A DNA stretch of 64,000 bases from Pseudofrankia sp. DC12 (GCF_000966285.1 NZ_KQ031391.1:1033238-1097237), one strand, 5' to 3'; shown: positions 51,109 to 61,202, numbered from the stretch's first letter. Translations and numbers: made by a program. The notes: a model not told the origin generated them from the sequence alone.

Positions 51109-53983
51109 CGCCGCCCTCGGCGACGAAGCGGGCGTGCGCCGCCGGCCATTCCGACTCGCTGGCGTAGATCGTGACGTTGGACTTCGGCAGCGCGACGAAG
51201 TAGTACCACGGCTGCCCGTCGCTCCCCTGCGGCCCGGTGTACGGGTGCAGGGCCGAGGTCAGCGCCCAGAGGGCGGGGCTCGCGATGGCGCCCGGCGGCA
51301 GGCCGGTGTGCAGTCGGGTGTTGAACGGGCTGGGATTGTTCAGGTCGCTCTGGGTGAGCGCCCCGGTGGGCTTCTGCACGGCGTACCGGGTCGTCGAGTC
51401 CATGTCGAGCTTCTGGTACTTGCCCGTCTTGTCGTTGAGCCGGTTGTAGATCACCCGGGCGACCTTCTGCCCGTCGTCGATCCGCGGCACCTCCATCTGG
51501 ATGATGGACGCGACGGTGACGATCTGGTCCGGCGTCATCCCGTCCTGCTGCGCGACCGCCTCAAGGTTGATCTTCGCGGCCTGCGCCTTGAACGCGTCGA
51601 TGAACAGGTTCAGCGTCTGCGCGGGGGTCGCCGTCGGGTCGAGGTCGTAGGTGGACGGGAGCAGATAGCCCTCGACGCGCCCGTGCGCGTAGGTCGGCAG
51701 GTCGAGCTTGCCGTCCGGATGGTCGAGGAGGTCCTGGTAGGTCTGCTTCGGCACACCGAGCCGCTGAGAGAGCTCGGTGATCAGGAAGTCGGCCGTCTTG
51801 CCCGGCGCCAGGATGAACCGGTAGATCGAGTTGCCTGAGTCCAGCAGCGCGGCGAGCGCCCCCACCGCGGTCATCTGCTTCTTCAGCCGGTAGGTGCCCG
51901 GCTGGATCTTCCTCGAGTTCGGGTCGTTGGCCGCCGCCGTGATGAACGACTGCCTGCTCTTCACGACGTCGGCCGCGAACAGCGCCCCGGCGATGTCCGT
52001 CGCGGTCGCACCTTGGGCGACCTTCACGTCGGCGCTGCCGGAGCCCGGGCCCGGGTAGTCCGGAATCGCCTTGGAGCCGGTCATCCGGCCGAGCATCTTG
52101 CCGCCGGCGTAGATGCCCCCGCCGAGCAGCACGGCGAGCACCAGCAGCATCGCGACCAGCTTCGGCGCCGCGCGGCGGCGGCGCTGGACGCGCTCGCTGT
52201 GCTCGTCGCGCCGCGGCCGGTCGAACCGGGGGCCGGCGCCCTTCGGCGGGTCCTGCGCACCGTCGTCGAGGTCGTCCAGACCGCTGTCGAGGTGGTCCTG
52301 CTCGCCGGCGAACCTGCCGTTCTGGCTGCGCGCGCCGGCCCTGCTCCGGCGCTGGCCAGCCGCGGGGGCCTGCTCGAACCGGCCACGCGGCTCGTCGGCG
52401 TAGTCCTCGTCGGCCGGCCCGTACAGGTCCTCGGGCGGGTCGATCCGGAAGTTCAGCGCCTCGGTGCGCCGGTCGGTGGGACGACGCCCGCGGCGCGCCG
52501 GACGGGGCGTGCCCTCGCTCGGCGGTGCCGCCGGCGGCGAGACCGCGGCCGGGCCCGGGGGGTCGGCCTGACGACGGGGCCCGGTGCCAGCCGGCCTGAG
52601 CCCGTCGCTGTAGCGCGCCGTCGCGGCCTGGTAGCCGCCGGAGCCCTGCGGGTAGTCCGCGGCCGGGTAGGCCTCGACTCCGGTGGCACTGCCGGCCGTT
52701 CCGAACGCGGCGGCCGTTCCGAACGCGCCGGCCTGGCCACTCGCGTCGTAACCGGCCGGGTCCACCGCGGCCGGGTAGCTCGCTTCGGGGTAGCCGGCCG
52801 GGACGGCGGCCGCGTAGCTGGGGTCCTGCCCGGGCGCCGTCGGCTGCGCCGGAAGCGCGGGCCGGGCGAGGCCGCCGGTCCGCGGGTACGGGTCGGCGAG
52901 GTACTGCTCGGTGGCGTAGCCACCCATTACGGCGTGACCGCCAGTCACGGCCGGCGCCCCGGACGAGTAGCCGGCCTGGTAACCGGCCTGCTGGTCGAGC
53001 GCAGCGGCCTGCCCGTAGCCGCCGGTCTGCTCGATGGCCGGCACCACCTGCTGGTAGCCACTCTGCTCGACCGCCGGCTGGTACCCGCTCTGTTCGACGG
53101 CGGGAACCGCCTGCTGGTAGCCGCCGGTCGAGAACGTGCCGGTCGACGGGTTGACCCCGGTCTGCGGACGACCGGTCTGATAGTCGTAGGCGCCGGCCTG
53201 CGTCTGCTGCCCGAAGGCCTCCGGGTAGCCGACGCCCTGCTGGTAGCCGGTCTGCTGGGCCGCGTCCTGATAGCCGGTGGGGTGCACGGCCTCCTGATAC
53301 CCCGTCTGGGGCACCGGCTCCAGGTAACCGGTCTGGCCGACCGGCTCCAGGTAACCGGTCTGGACCGGCTCCAGGTAACCCGTCGGGTAGCCGGCCTGCT
53401 GGTAGCCAGCCTGGGACGCGCCGTAGCCGGGCGCCGCCGGTCCCGGGCCGCCGTCGGTGTAGCCGAGCGCGGCGTGGTGCCCGGTGGAGGTCTCCGTGTA
53501 GGCGACGGCGCTGCCGTCGGCGCCGCTGGCCGCGGCGTCACCGAGGTAGGGGCCGCCGACATAGGGTGCCCCGACCGCCGGACCGGGGATGTCATACCCG
53601 CTGGGTGCCTCGGGCGCCTGGTCGCTGGGCCAGGCCCCGGTTCCCGCGCCGAAGAAGGCAGCCGTGGTGTCACGGTAGCCCGGCCCCGAGCCGGCCGTGG
53701 GCGACGCGGCCGGGGGGTAGCCGCTGGCGGCATAGCTCTGGTCACCGACGGTGAACGCGTCGGCGCCGTACCCGCCGCCGGCCGCCGGGTAGGCGCCAGT
53801 CGGGCCACCGGGGGATCCGCCCGGAACCGGGCCACCGCCGACGGAGATGTCGGCCCCGTCGTCAGGCGAACCGACCGCGAACGGGTCTACCGGGCGTGCG
53901 CCCGTGCGGTGCGCGGCCCACGGGTCGTTCCCGTATCCGGCCGTGCCCCCGACACCGTTGTCGAGGTCCCAGTGCTCGCTCAC
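51101..53983 (-). CDS. MltG-family murein transglycosylase with ~600-residue Tyr/Gln-rich cytoplasmic tail
   Basis: 960 residues, more than twice the family norm. Residues 1-400 or so are low-complexity and rich in Tyr, Gln, Gly and Pro, with QTGYLEPV, EQSGYQ and similar repeats; 400-600 are Pro/Arg/Asp-rich; a membrane helix lies near 605-627 (LVAMLLVLAVLLGGGIYAGG). The YceG domain follows (about 650-955), with KVAQGATATDIAGALFAADVV and VASIIQMEVPRIDDGQKVARVIYNRL. Here the EKE motif reads QME: the second Glu remains. The N-out tail is on the cytoplasmic side. Second MltG of the window; upstream of aroE and overlapping ruvX. Confidence 0.88.
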   Translation of the reverse strand: MSEHWDLDNGVGGTAGYGNDPWAAHRTGARPVDPFAVGSPDDGADISVGGGPVPGGSPGGPTGAYPAAGGGYGADAFTVGDQSYAASGYPPAASPTAGSGPGYRDTTAAFFGAGTGAWPSDQAPEAPSGYDIPGPAVGAPYVGGPYLGDAAASGADGSAVAYTETSTGHHAALGYTDGGPGPAAPGYGASQAGYQQAGYPTGYLEPVQTGYLEPVGQTGYLEPVPQTGYQEAVHPTGYQDAAQQTGYQQGVGYPEAFGQQTQAGAYDYQTGRPQTGVNPSTGTFSTGGYQQAVPAVEQSGYQPAVEQSGYQQVVPAIEQTGGYGQAAALDQQAGYQAGYSSGAPAVTGGHAVMGGYATEQYLADPYPRTGGLARPALPAQPTAPGQDPSYAAAVPAGYPEASYPAAVDPAGYDASGQAGAFGTAAAFGTAGSATGVEAYPAADYPQGSGGYQAATARYSDGLRPAGTGPRRQADPPGPAAVSPPAAPPSEGTPRPARRGRRPTDRRTEALNFRIDPPEDLYGPADEDYADEPRGRFEQAPAAGQRRSRAGARSQNGRFAGEQDHLDSGLDDLDDGAQDPPKGAGPRFDRPRRDEHSERVQRRRRAAPKLVAMLLVLAVLLGGGIYAGGKMLGRMTGSKAIPDYPGPGSGSADVKVAQGATATDIAGALFAADVVKSRQSFITAAANDPNSRKIQPGTYRLKKQMTAVGALAALLDSGNSIYRFILAPGKTADFLITELSQRLGVPKQTYQDLLDHPDGKLDLPTYAHGRVEGYLLPSTYDLDPTATPAQTLNLFIDAFKAQAAKINLEAVAQQDGMTPDQIVTVASIIQMEVPRIDDGQKVARVIYNRLNDKTGKYQKLDMDSTTRYAVQKPTGALTQSDLNNPSPFNTRLHTGLPPGAIASPALWALTSALHPYTGPQGSDGQPWYYFVALPKSNVTIYASESEWPAAHARFVAEGGVG
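53313..53387. repeat. Three 24-bp direct repeats in the long mltG gene
   Basis: ACCGGCTCCAGGTAACCGGT-type units at 53313, 53340 and 53364, the first two separated by three bases. They encode QTGYLEPV copies on the minus strand. Diverged copies extend over 53040-53420. Confidence 0.85.
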
Positions 53984-54573
53984 CGATCTTCCGTCGAGCC
54001 GCCGGCGGCGGGCGCGCCCGGCGCGGCGCGCCGCACGTCCAGCGCGTGTTGCAGGATCTGCACGGCTGCCTCCTGGTCGACGAGACCGCGGCGGGCTCGT
54101 GAGCTCAGCCCTCGCTCGGCCATTCTGCGATGCGCGGCCGCCGTCGTCAGCCGCTCGTCGATGAGACGGACCGGAACCGGGGCGACGCGGGCGGACAGCA
54201 ACTGTGCGTATTGGCGGATCCGCTGGGCCGCCGGGCCTTCCTCACCGGAGAGGGTCATGGGCAGACCGACCACCACCGCTACCGCCCGCCGTTCGTGTAC
54301 GAGCTCGGCCAGCTGCGCGAGATCGCCGCTGTCTGACACGTCGCGACGAAGCGTACCTATCGGTAGCGCGAGAACCCCATCCGGGTCACTCACCGACACC
54401 CCGACCCGGACCGTGCCGACGTCGACCCCGAGCCACACGCCCGCCGGCAGCGGCCGCCGGGCGGCCCGGTGGCGCGGCTTGCGCCGCCGGGCCGCCGCGG
54501 GCCCGGACACACCGCCCGGGCCCGGTTCCGACGGTTCGCCGGACTCGTCTGCCGCCACGTCTCGCCCCGGCAC
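53980..54573 (-). CDS. ruvX: RuvX/YqgF-family RNase H-like Holliday junction resolvase
   Basis: 197 residues with a basic, disordered first 45. The RNase H-like fold has acidic sites in LGVDVGTVRVGVSVSD, LIDERLTT and VDQEAAVQIL; VVGLPMTLSGEEGPAA is the family signature. In E. coli the protein acts on 16S rRNA 5' maturation, and in mycobacteria resolves junctions. It follows alaS by two bases and overlaps the long mltG by ATGA, the standard actinobacterial order. Confidence 0.94.
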   Translation of the reverse strand: MPGRDVAADESGEPSEPGPGGVSGPAAARRRKPRHRAARRPLPAGVWLGVDVGTVRVGVSVSDPDGVLALPIGTLRRDVSDSGDLAQLAELVHERRAVAVVVGLPMTLSGEEGPAAQRIRQYAQLLSARVAPVPVRLIDERLTTAAAHRRMAERGLSSRARRGLVDQEAAVQILQHALDVRRAAPGAPAAGGSTEDR

Positions 54574-54575
54574 TG

Positions 54576-57227
54576 CTAGGAGCCGGTCGACGCGGCGACC
54601 AGCTCGCGGACCTTGGCCAGCGCCCGGCCGACGCCGGCGATCTCGCCGCCACCGCCCTGCGCGACGTCCGGCTTGCCCCCACCGCGGCCGCCGAGCTCAG
54701 CGGTCGCGACCTTCACCAGGTCGCCGGCCTTCAGGCCACGCGCGCGCGCACCCTCCGTGGTGACCACGACGAGGAAGGCCCGATCGCCATCCGCACTGGC
54801 GGCGGCGACGACCGCCGGGCGGTCGGTGAGCCGGCCGCGGACGTCGAGCGCGAGCTTGCGCAGGTCGTCGGCGGACGTGCCGTTCGGCGCCTCCGCGGCC
54901 ACCAGCGCGACACCGCCCACGTCGACGGCGCTGCTCGCCAGGCCAGCGGCGCCGGCGAGGACCGCCTCGGCCCGCAGCCGCTCCAGCTCCCGCTCGGCGT
55001 CGCGCAGCCGGGTGACGACGTCGGAGACCCGGTCGGGCAGCTCGTCGGCGCGGACCTTGAGCAGCCCGGACAGCTGCGAGACCAGCAGGTGCTCACGAGC
55101 CAGGTAGCGGAACGCGTCCAGCCCGACGAGGCCCTCGACGCGCCGGGTGCCGGCCGAGATCGACGACTCCGAGAGCAGCTTGACGGCGCCGAGCTGCGCC
55201 GAGCGGGCGACGTGCGTGCCGCCGCACAGCTCACGCGAGTAGTCGCCGACGTCGACGACGCGGACCCGCTCGCCGTACTTCTCGCCGAACAGCGCCATCG
55301 CGCCGATCCGACGGGCCTCGTCCTGCGTGGTCACGAAGGCGGTGACGTCGAGGTCCCGCAGGGCGACCTCGTTGACCTCGTCCTCGACGTCGGCGAGCAC
55401 CGCCGCCGGGATCGCGCCGAGCGCGTGGAAGTCGAAGCGCAGCCGGCCCGGCGAGTTCAGCGAGCCGGCCTGGGTGGCGGACTCGCCGAGCGCCCGGCGG
55501 AACGCCGAGTGGACCAGGTGGGTCGCGGTGTGCGAGCGGGAGACCGCGCGCCGGCGGTCCGCGTCGACGGTGACCTCGACCTCGGCGCCGAGCCGGATCT
55601 CGCCGCGCACCACCTTGCCGCGGTGCAGCACCAGGTCCGGGATCGGCTTCTGCACGTCGATGATCTCGACCTCGCCGCCGTCGAAGACGATCCGGCCCAG
55701 GTCGGCCTCCTGGCCGCCGGACTCGGCGTAGAACGGCGTGGTGTCGATGACGACGCCGACGTCCTCGCCCTGCCCGGCCGCCGGCACGCCCAGCCCCGTG
55801 ACGGCCGAGACCAGCCCGACGACGGTCGCGGTGCGGGTCAGCTCGGTGTAGCCGGTGAAGCTGGTCGGGCCGGAGCGGGCCAGGATCGGGCGGAACACCG
55901 ACAGGTCGACGTTGCCGATCCGGCGCGCGGCGCGGTCGGCCTTGGCCAGCTCACGCTGGCGGTCCATCAGCCGGCGGAAGCCCGCCTCGTCGACGGTCAG
56001 GCCCTGCTCGGCCGCCATCTCCAGGGTCAGGTCGATCGGGAAGCCGTAGGTGTCGTGCAGCTGGAAGGCCTCCTCGCCGGCCAGCTGGGCCGCGCCGGCG
56101 GACTTCGCCTTACCGACCGCGACATCGAAGATCGTGGTGCCGGTGCGCAGCGTCTCCAGGAACGCCAGCTCCTCGCCGACCGCGACGGACGTGATCGCAG
56201 CCGCCCGGTCGACGAGCTCGGGGTAGATCGGGCCCATCGCCGACTGGACGACCCCGAACAGGTTCTCCATCACCGGCTCGCGGCCGCCGAGCAGCCGGAC
56301 GTTGCGGACCGCGCGGCGCAGCATCCGGCGCAGCACGTAGCCGCGGCCCTCGTTCGAGGGCACGACGCCGTCGGCGATGAGCATCGCGGCGGTGCGGGTG
56401 TGGTCGGCGATCACGCGCAGCCGGACGTCGTCACCGTGCTGGGCGCCGTAGCTCTTGCCGGTCAGCTCGCCGGCGCGGTCGAGCACCGGGCGGGAGATGT
56501 CGATCTCGTAGAGGTTCTCGACGCCCTGCAGCAGAGTCGCCATCCGCTCCAGGCCCATGCCGGTGTCGATGCTCTTCGCGGGCAGGTCGCCGAGGATCGG
56601 GAACTCGTAGCCCGCGCCCTCGCCCCGCTCGAACTGCATGAAGACGAGGTTCCAGACCTCGAGGTAACGATTCTCGTCCGCCTCGGGCCCGCCGTCGCGG
56701 CCGTACGCCGGGCCGCGGTCGAAGTAGATCTCCGAGCAGGGCCCGCACGGGCCGGGCACGCCCATCGACCAGTAGTTGTCCTCCTTGCCGCGGCGCTGGA
56801 TGCGCTCCGCGGGCAGCAGGCCCTTCCAGATCTCCTCGGCCTCGTCGTCGTCGAGGTAGACCGTCGCCCACAGGTCGTCGGGCTTGAAGCCGTAGCCCTC
56901 GGTCAGCAGCTCGAAGGCCCAGGGGATGACCTCGGCCTTGAAGTAGTCACCGAAGGAGAAGTTGCCGCACATCTGGAAGAACGACGCGTGCCGGGCGGTC
57001 TGGCCGACGTTGTCGATGTCGACGGTCCGGACGCACTTCTGCACGCTGGTCGCCCGTGGCGCGGGCGGAGTCAGGTCACCGAGGAAGTAGGGCTTGAAGG
57101 GCACCATGCCCGCGTTGACCAGCAGCAGCGTCGGATCCTCAGCGATCAACGACGCGCTCGGGACAACAAGGTGGCCGCGCTGCTCGAAATGGTTCAGAAA
57201 GCGCCGGCGGATCTCAGCCGTTTCCAT
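54576..57227 (-). CDS. alaS: Alanyl-tRNA synthetase
   Basis: 883 residues, full length. [19 protein letters not shown] start, class II core with [14 protein letters not shown], tRNA-recognition helices, editing domain with zinc ligands [10 protein letters not shown] (HxxxH) and CGGTHVARS, then the C-terminal Gly-rich C-Ala domain ([15 protein letters not shown]). The ATG at 57227 gives the conserved start; the longer frame runs through the tandem repeat and is rejected. GAGAAACC precedes it. Downstream are ruvX and mltG. Confidence 0.97.
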   Translation of the reverse strand: METAEIRRRFLNHFEQRGHLVVPSASLIAEDPTLLLVNAGMVPFKPYFLGDLTPPAPRATSVQKCVRTVDIDNVGQTARHASFFQMCGNFSFGDYFKAEVIPWAFELLTEGYGFKPDDLWATVYLDDDEAEEIWKGLLPAERIQRRGKEDNYWSMGVPGPCGPCSEIYFDRGPAYGRDGGPEADENRYLEVWNLVFMQFERGEGAGYEFPILGDLPAKSIDTGMGLERMATLLQGVENLYEIDISRPVLDRAGELTGKSYGAQHGDDVRLRVIADHTRTAAMLIADGVVPSNEGRGYVLRRMLRRAVRNVRLLGGREPVMENLFGVVQSAMGPIYPELVDRAAAITSVAVGEELAFLETLRTGTTIFDVAVGKAKSAGAAQLAGEEAFQLHDTYGFPIDLTLEMAAEQGLTVDEAGFRRLMDRQRELAKADRAARRIGNVDLSVFRPILARSGPTSFTGYTELTRTATVVGLVSAVTGLGVPAAGQGEDVGVVIDTTPFYAESGGQEADLGRIVFDGGEVEIIDVQKPIPDLVLHRGKVVRGEIRLGAEVEVTVDADRRRAVSRSHTATHLVHSAFRRALGESATQAGSLNSPGRLRFDFHALGAIPAAVLADVEDEVNEVALRDLDVTAFVTTQDEARRIGAMALFGEKYGERVRVVDVGDYSRELCGGTHVARSAQLGAVKLLSESSISAGTRRVEGLVGLDAFRYLAREHLLVSQLSGLLKVRADELPDRVSDVVTRLRDAERELERLRAEAVLAGAAGLASSAVDVGGVALVAAEAPNGTSADDLRKLALDVRGRLTDRPAVVAAASADGDRAFLVVVTTEGARARGLKAGDLVKVATAELGGRGGGKPDVAQGGGGEIAGVGRALAKVRELVAASTGS

Positions 57228-57253
57228 CGGTTTCTCACGTCGTCCAGAGTCGA

Positions 57254-57348
57254 GGTTGCAGCGGGCAGGCAGGGTTGCGGCGGGGCAGCCAGGTTGCGGT
57301 GGGGCAGCCAGGTTGCGGTGGGGCAGCCAGGTTGCGGCGGGCAATGCC
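57254..57348. repeat. Five 19-bp tandem units in the alaS leader
   Basis: Units of GGTTGCGGTGGGGCAGCCA at 57292 and 57311 are identical, with near copies at 57254, 57273 and 57330. They begin 26 bases upstream of the alaS ATG, so the array is probably transcribed. Unit length is not a multiple of three, consistent with being non-coding. Confidence 0.9.
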
Positions 57349-57482
57349 GGCGACCGACCGGACAGGCGGGGCCGGCGGGGTGACGCCGTCCAACCTAGTA
57401 CGTGAGGTTCCGCGCGCAGCGCGCCCGGCCGGCCACCGCAACCGTACCGCCGCGGACCGCGGCGGCTCCAAGGAGTTTCGGG

Positions 57483-57770
57483 CTAGCGCTGGCGCAGCCG
57501 CTCCAGGCGGACCGTGTCCTCCGGGTCGGCAGCGGGAAGCCCTGGCGTCGCCGGGTCCTCGTCGGCCTCGTACAGGCCGAGCGCCTCGCGGATCTCGTCC
57601 TCCCGCTCGGCCATGAACTCGCGGACGTCGGCCACGAACTCCTGGACCGACGCGGCCAGCGAGCCGACGACGCTGCCCGGCGCGAGCGCCGACACCGCCT
57701 TGGCCGCCTGGCGGACGGCCAGGACCCCGGCGACCGCGCCGAAGGTGACGTAGAACAGCCGGCGCGGCAT
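57483..57770 (-). CDS. Small membrane-anchored protein (DUF6167-like)
   Basis: 95 residues. A short hydrophobic N-terminus (RRLFYVTFGAVAGVLAV) precedes an amphipathic acidic part (SLAASVQEFVADVREFMAEREDEIREAL), probably a coiled coil, and an acidic tail. Its ATG at 57770 immediately follows the TAG of the next gene upstream. Small proteins of this kind sit between alaS and rarA in many actinobacteria. Function unknown; the family name is given from recollection of that context. Confidence 0.7.
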   Translation of the reverse strand: MPRRLFYVTFGAVAGVLAVRQAAKAVSALAPGSVVGSLAASVQEFVADVREFMAEREDEIREALGLYEADEDPATPGLPAADPEDTVRLERLRQR

Positions 57771-58277
57771 CTAGCGGCCCCGGACCGGCTCGTCGACGTC
57801 GGTGCCGGTCGGCTGCGCCGGCGCCGTCGCGCGCCGGGCCCGCCTGGCCGACGTCTTCTCCGCCTTCATCTCGGCCTCCACCCGGGAGCTGACCTCGGCG
57901 CGGGCCCGCTTCGAGGCCGCCTGGCGGACGCCATAGGAGAAGGCCGCGACCCGCACGATCGGCCCGCCGATGGTCGCCGCGAACAGCGACGACATCGACG
58001 ACACGTTGGTGGTGATCGTCTGGACGTTCTCCGTGATCGCGTCGATCCGGTCCAGCTCCTTGTTCACGTGCGCGAGCGCGACGTTGACCTCGTCGACGGT
58101 CGCGCCGGCCTGGCGGACCCGCGCGGTGCCCTCGTCGATGGCGATGCCGGTCTGGCGGACCCGGGCGGCGGTCTCGTCGAAGATCTTGCCCAGCTTGTAG
58201 AGGGCGTAGCAGCCGAAGAGGACGAGCACCGCGAAGGCACCCGACGCGATCAGGCCGGCCATCGCGCCAGCGGACAT
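57771..58277 (-). CDS. DUF948-family membrane protein
   Basis: 168 residues. One N-terminal membrane helix (GLIASGAFAVLVLFGCYALYKL, about 8-29), a long helical region with heptad-like spacing (about 30-110), a second weakly hydrophobic patch, and a basic Lys/Arg tail. Resembles DUF948 proteins of the alaS region. ATG at 58277 with GGAGG nine bases upstream; a GTG six bases earlier is too close to that site. Paired with the following small protein; function unknown. Confidence 0.78.
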   Translation of the reverse strand: MSAGAMAGLIASGAFAVLVLFGCYALYKLGKIFDETAARVRQTGIAIDEGTARVRQAGATVDEVNVALAHVNKELDRIDAITENVQTITTNVSSMSSLFAATIGGPIVRVAAFSYGVRQAASKRARAEVSSRVEAEMKAEKTSARRARRATAPAQPTGTDVDEPVRGR

Positions 58278-58315
58278 CGTCACGCGCCTCCAATGCGGGG
58301 TCGGCCGGTACCTGG

Positions 58316-58386
58316 CCGGCCAGTGCCTTACCGGCCAGTGCTGTGCCGGCCAGTGCTGTGCCGGCCAGTGCTGTGCCGGCCGGTGG
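58316..58386. repeat. Four and a half 15-bp tandem units upstream of the DUF948 gene
   Basis: CCGGCCAGTGCTGTG at 58331, 58346 and 58361, a variant at 58316 and a partial copy at 58376. Lies between rarA and the DUF948 gene, about 40 bases before its start. Confidence 0.9.
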
Positions 58387-58484
58387 TCACCGCCGGGGTC
58401 GGCCCGGACCGCGAACACCGGTCGTGAGAGGACCTTACCGACCGGACGGGCCTCAGCACGGCATGGCCCGCAGACCAGGTCGTG

Positions 58485-60107
58485 TCAGGACCCGTCCGCG
58501 CGAGCCCCGTCAAGGGGCCCACCCGGGGCGTCAGCGGGCGTCGGGGCCCGCAGCACCGCGCGCAGCTCGGCCGCCCGGGCGGCGGCCCGGCGCTCGAAGC
58601 CGAGGTCGCCCGGACGGTAGTAGTCGACGCCGACCAGCTCGTCCGGCGGGTACTGCTGGCGGGCCACGCCCTCGGGATAGTCGTGTGGGTAGCAGTAGCC
58701 GTCGCCGTGGCCGAGCCTGCGGGCGCCCTGGTAGTGCGCGTCGCGCAGGTGCCCCGGCACCGGCCCGGCCTTCCCGGCGCGCACGTCCGCGGCGGCGGCG
58801 TCCATCGCCCGGATCACCGCGTTGGACTTCGGTGCCAGCGCGAGGTGAATCACAGCCTGGGCGAGGGCAAGCCTCGCCTCAGGCAGGCCGACCAGCTCCA
58901 GCGCCTGCGCGGCGGAGACGGCGACCCCGAGGGCGCCCGGGTCGGCCATGCCGATGTCCTCGCTGGCCAGGATGATCATGCGGCGGGCGATGAAGCGCGG
59001 GTCCTCCCCCGCCTCGATCATCCGGGCCAGGTAGTGCAGCGCGGCGTCGGCATCGCCGCCGCGCATCGACTTGATGAAGGCGCTGACGACGTCGTAGTGC
59101 TGGTCGCCGTCCCGGTCGTAGCGGACGGCGGCGCGGTTGACCGACTGTTCCAGCAGCGCGAGGTCCACCGCCGCCGGTTGTGCGTCCCGCGCCGCGCCTT
59201 CCACCGCCACATCCCCGGCCGCCAGGCCGGCCGTGGTGGGACCTGGCTGCGCGAAGTCGCTCGCCGCCGGCTCGGCCGCCGGTGGGGTGGGCTTCGCCGC
59301 GGTCGGCGCCACGGCGAGCGCCGCCTCGGCGCTCGCCTCCAGCGCCGTGAGCGCCCGGCGGGCGTCGCCACCGGCGAGACGGACCAGGTGCTCCAGGGCG
59401 TCGTCCGCGATCCGCACCCGGCCCCCGTACCCACGCGGGTCGGCCAGGGCCCGGCGGACCAGGGCGCGGATGTCGCCGTCGGTCAGCGGCGTGAGCGTGA
59501 ACAGCAGCGAGCGCGACAGCAGCGGGGCCACGACCGAGAACGACGGGTTCTCCGTCGTCGCGGCGACCAGCGTGATCCAGCCCCGCTCGACCGCCGGCAG
59601 CAACGCGTCCTGCTGGGTCCGGGTGAACCGGTGCACCTCGTCGATGAACAGGACGGTCCGCAGGTCGGCGGGAGCCTCCCCATCGGCTGGCTGGGCCGCC
59701 TCCCCGAACAGGCCGGGATCGCGGACGGCCCGGCGCGACTGGTTCGGCCGGCTGCTCGACAGTGCCTCGCGCGCCTCGTCGATCACCGCCCGGACGTCCT
59801 TCACGCCGGCCGTGACCGCCGAGAGCTCACGGAACCGCCGCCCGGTCGCCTGCGACACGATGTGCGCGAGCGTGGTCTTCCCGGTGCCCGGCGGTCCCCA
59901 CAGCACGACGGAGGTGGTCCCGCCGCCCTCGACGAGGCGGCGCAGCGGGCTGCCCTGGCCGAGCAGGTGGCGCTGGCCGACGAGCTCGTCGAGGCCCCGC
60001 GGCCGCAGCCGGTCGGCGAGCGGGCCTGTCGGCGCGAGCGGCCCGGCCGGCTCAGCAGGGGGCGGCGAGGCGTCGGGGCCGGGAGCAACCGTGTCGAACA
60101 GGCTCAC
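58485..60107 (-). CDS. rarA: Replication-associated recombination protein RarA (MgsA, AAA ATPase)
   Basis: 540 residues versus about 450 in E. coli. Walker [10 protein letters not shown] at 71-79, Walker [11 protein letters not shown], sensor 1 in [11 protein letters not shown], then lid and the C-terminal tetramerisation domain ([29 protein letters not shown]). Two low-complexity insertions explain the extra length: one between Walker A and B ([20 protein letters not shown]) and one of about 55 Ala/Pro-rich residues after the lid. Acts at stalled forks. GTG start at 60107. Confidence 0.93.
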   Translation of the reverse strand: MSLFDTVAPGPDASPPPAEPAGPLAPTGPLADRLRPRGLDELVGQRHLLGQGSPLRRLVEGGGTTSVVLWGPPGTGKTTLAHIVSQATGRRFRELSAVTAGVKDVRAVIDEAREALSSSRPNQSRRAVRDPGLFGEAAQPADGEAPADLRTVLFIDEVHRFTRTQQDALLPAVERGWITLVAATTENPSFSVVAPLLSRSLLFTLTPLTDGDIRALVRRALADPRGYGGRVRIADDALEHLVRLAGGDARRALTALEASAEAALAVAPTAAKPTPPAAEPAASDFAQPGPTTAGLAAGDVAVEGAARDAQPAAVDLALLEQSVNRAAVRYDRDGDQHYDVVSAFIKSMRGGDADAALHYLARMIEAGEDPRFIARRMIILASEDIGMADPGALGVAVSAAQALELVGLPEARLALAQAVIHLALAPKSNAVIRAMDAAAADVRAGKAGPVPGHLRDAHYQGARRLGHGDGYCYPHDYPEGVARQQYPPDELVGVDYYRPGDLGFERRAAARAAELRAVLRAPTPADAPGGPLDGARADGS

Positions 60108-60164
60108 CCGCCAACCGTACGGCGACGGTCACCGGACGGTGGTGGCAGCCGCCGGCCCGCTCGC

Positions 60165-61202
60165 CTAGCGCCGGTTGGCCGTGCCGCTGGCGGGGCCCTC
60201 GGAACGCTGGTAGCCGACCAGAGCGGCCAGCTCGGGCGATGACTCGCCGACGACGGCACGAAACCGCCCGGCCGCGAGCGGGCCGAGGGCGTCGTAGGTC
60301 TCGGCGAACAGGTCACGTGCGGCGCGGCGCGGCCAGCGCTCGGGCAGCAGGTCGAGCGGGAGGTCCGGGTCGAGGCTGGGGAACCGCCACCAGGCGTTGA
60401 GCAGCGCGGTCCTGGCGACGAGCGCCTGCGCGCCGGTGACCCCGCAGCCCCGCAGCTGCTCCCGCAGCGGCGTGGTGGCCGCGACGAACTCCTCGTACTG
60501 GCCGCGCAGCTCGGTGAGGTCCCAGGCGGCCATCGGCGGGTGCGGGTCGCTGCGGCGGGCGTCGACGGTCGTGGTCAGCACCGTGGACGCCAGCACTCCC
60601 AGCTCGGCGAACACCCGGCGGGCGGGCTCCGCGACCGGTCGGGGGCTGACCCACATGCCGTCGTAGAGGGGGGCGAACCCGAGCCAGCGCAGCCGGCTGC
60701 GCACGGTGTGCCGGACGTCGCGCAGGTCCTCGGGCAGCGAGAACGCCGCGACGGTCCACCGGCCGTCCCAGGGCTCGTGCCGCTCGCCGAAGGACCGCAG
60801 CCGGTGGACGTTCTCCAGGACGACCCCGGACGCGGCGGCGGTCAGGCCGTAGTAGGTGTGGCGGCCGACCTTGGAGGACTCGAGGACGCCGCGCCGGGCC
60901 AGCCTGGACAGCGCGGCGCGGCCGCCGACCGTGGTCACGCCGAAGTCGCCGAGCAGCGCGACGAGTGCGCCGGACGGCAGATGCTCGCGCCGGCCGTGCC
61001 AGTAGTCGCCGAGCAGCGTGGTCAGCAGCCGCTGCGGCTGCGGGCCTTCCTGCGTGCGCGGCAGGTCGACCTCGGGGTGCGTCGGGAGCGCGCGCAGTGC
61101 CGGCCGCTGGGGCGGTACCAGCGGATGCGCCGGATGGTGGTCCGGCCCATGGTGGTCCGGCCCATGGTGGTCCGGCCCGATTGTCCGGCGCGGCGAGGTC
61201 AC
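60165..61202 (-). CDS. PaaX-family transcriptional regulator
   Basis: 345 residues. After about 45 Pro/His-rich residues with repeated GPDHH, a winged helix (QRLLTTLLGDYWHGR ... GGRAALSRLARRGVLESSKVGRHTYYGLT) and the PaaX central and C-terminal domains (WDGRWTVAAFSLPEDLRDVRHTVRSRLRWLGFAPLYDGMWVSP) follow. PaaX represses phenylacetate catabolism in E. coli, but no paa genes are here. The GTG at 61202 lies eight bases after a TAAACT -10 box, so the message is probably leaderless. The frame continues upstream without homology. Confidence 0.82.
   Translation of the reverse strand: MTSPRRTIGPDHHGPDHHGPDHHPAHPLVPPQRPALRALPTHPEVDLPRTQEGPQPQRLLTTLLGDYWHGRREHLPSGALVALLGDFGVTTVGGRAALSRLARRGVLESSKVGRHTYYGLTAAASGVVLENVHRLRSFGERHEPWDGRWTVAAFSLPEDLRDVRHTVRSRLRWLGFAPLYDGMWVSPRPVAEPARRVFAELGVLASTVLTTTVDARRSDPHPPMAAWDLTELRGQYEEFVAATTPLREQLRGCGVTGAQALVARTALLNAWWRFPSLDPDLPLDLLPERWPRRAARDLFAETYDALGPLAAGRFRAVVGESSPELAALVGYQRSEGPASGTANRR
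61136..61180. repeat. Three 15-bp tandem units at the start of the PaaX gene
   Basis: GGTGGTCCGGCCCAT at 61136 and 61151, and a copy ending GA at 61166. On the minus strand they encode Gly-Pro-Asp-His-His repeats. Confidence 0.9.

Noticed and set aside
51101-53983. Loss of activity in the long MltG because EKE reads QME
   Set aside because: By my recollection of the E. coli numbering the catalytic Glu is the second one, which is retained.
57254-57348. CRISPR array
   Set aside because: The units are contiguous 19-mers without spacers, and no cas gene is near.
54204-57383. A 1059-codon plus-strand open frame opposite alaS
   Set aside because: Mirror of the AlaS codon pattern, no motif, no ribosome site.
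57228-57482. T-box leader for alaS
   Set aside because: No T-box sequence or specifier stem; the region is occupied by a tandem repeat.
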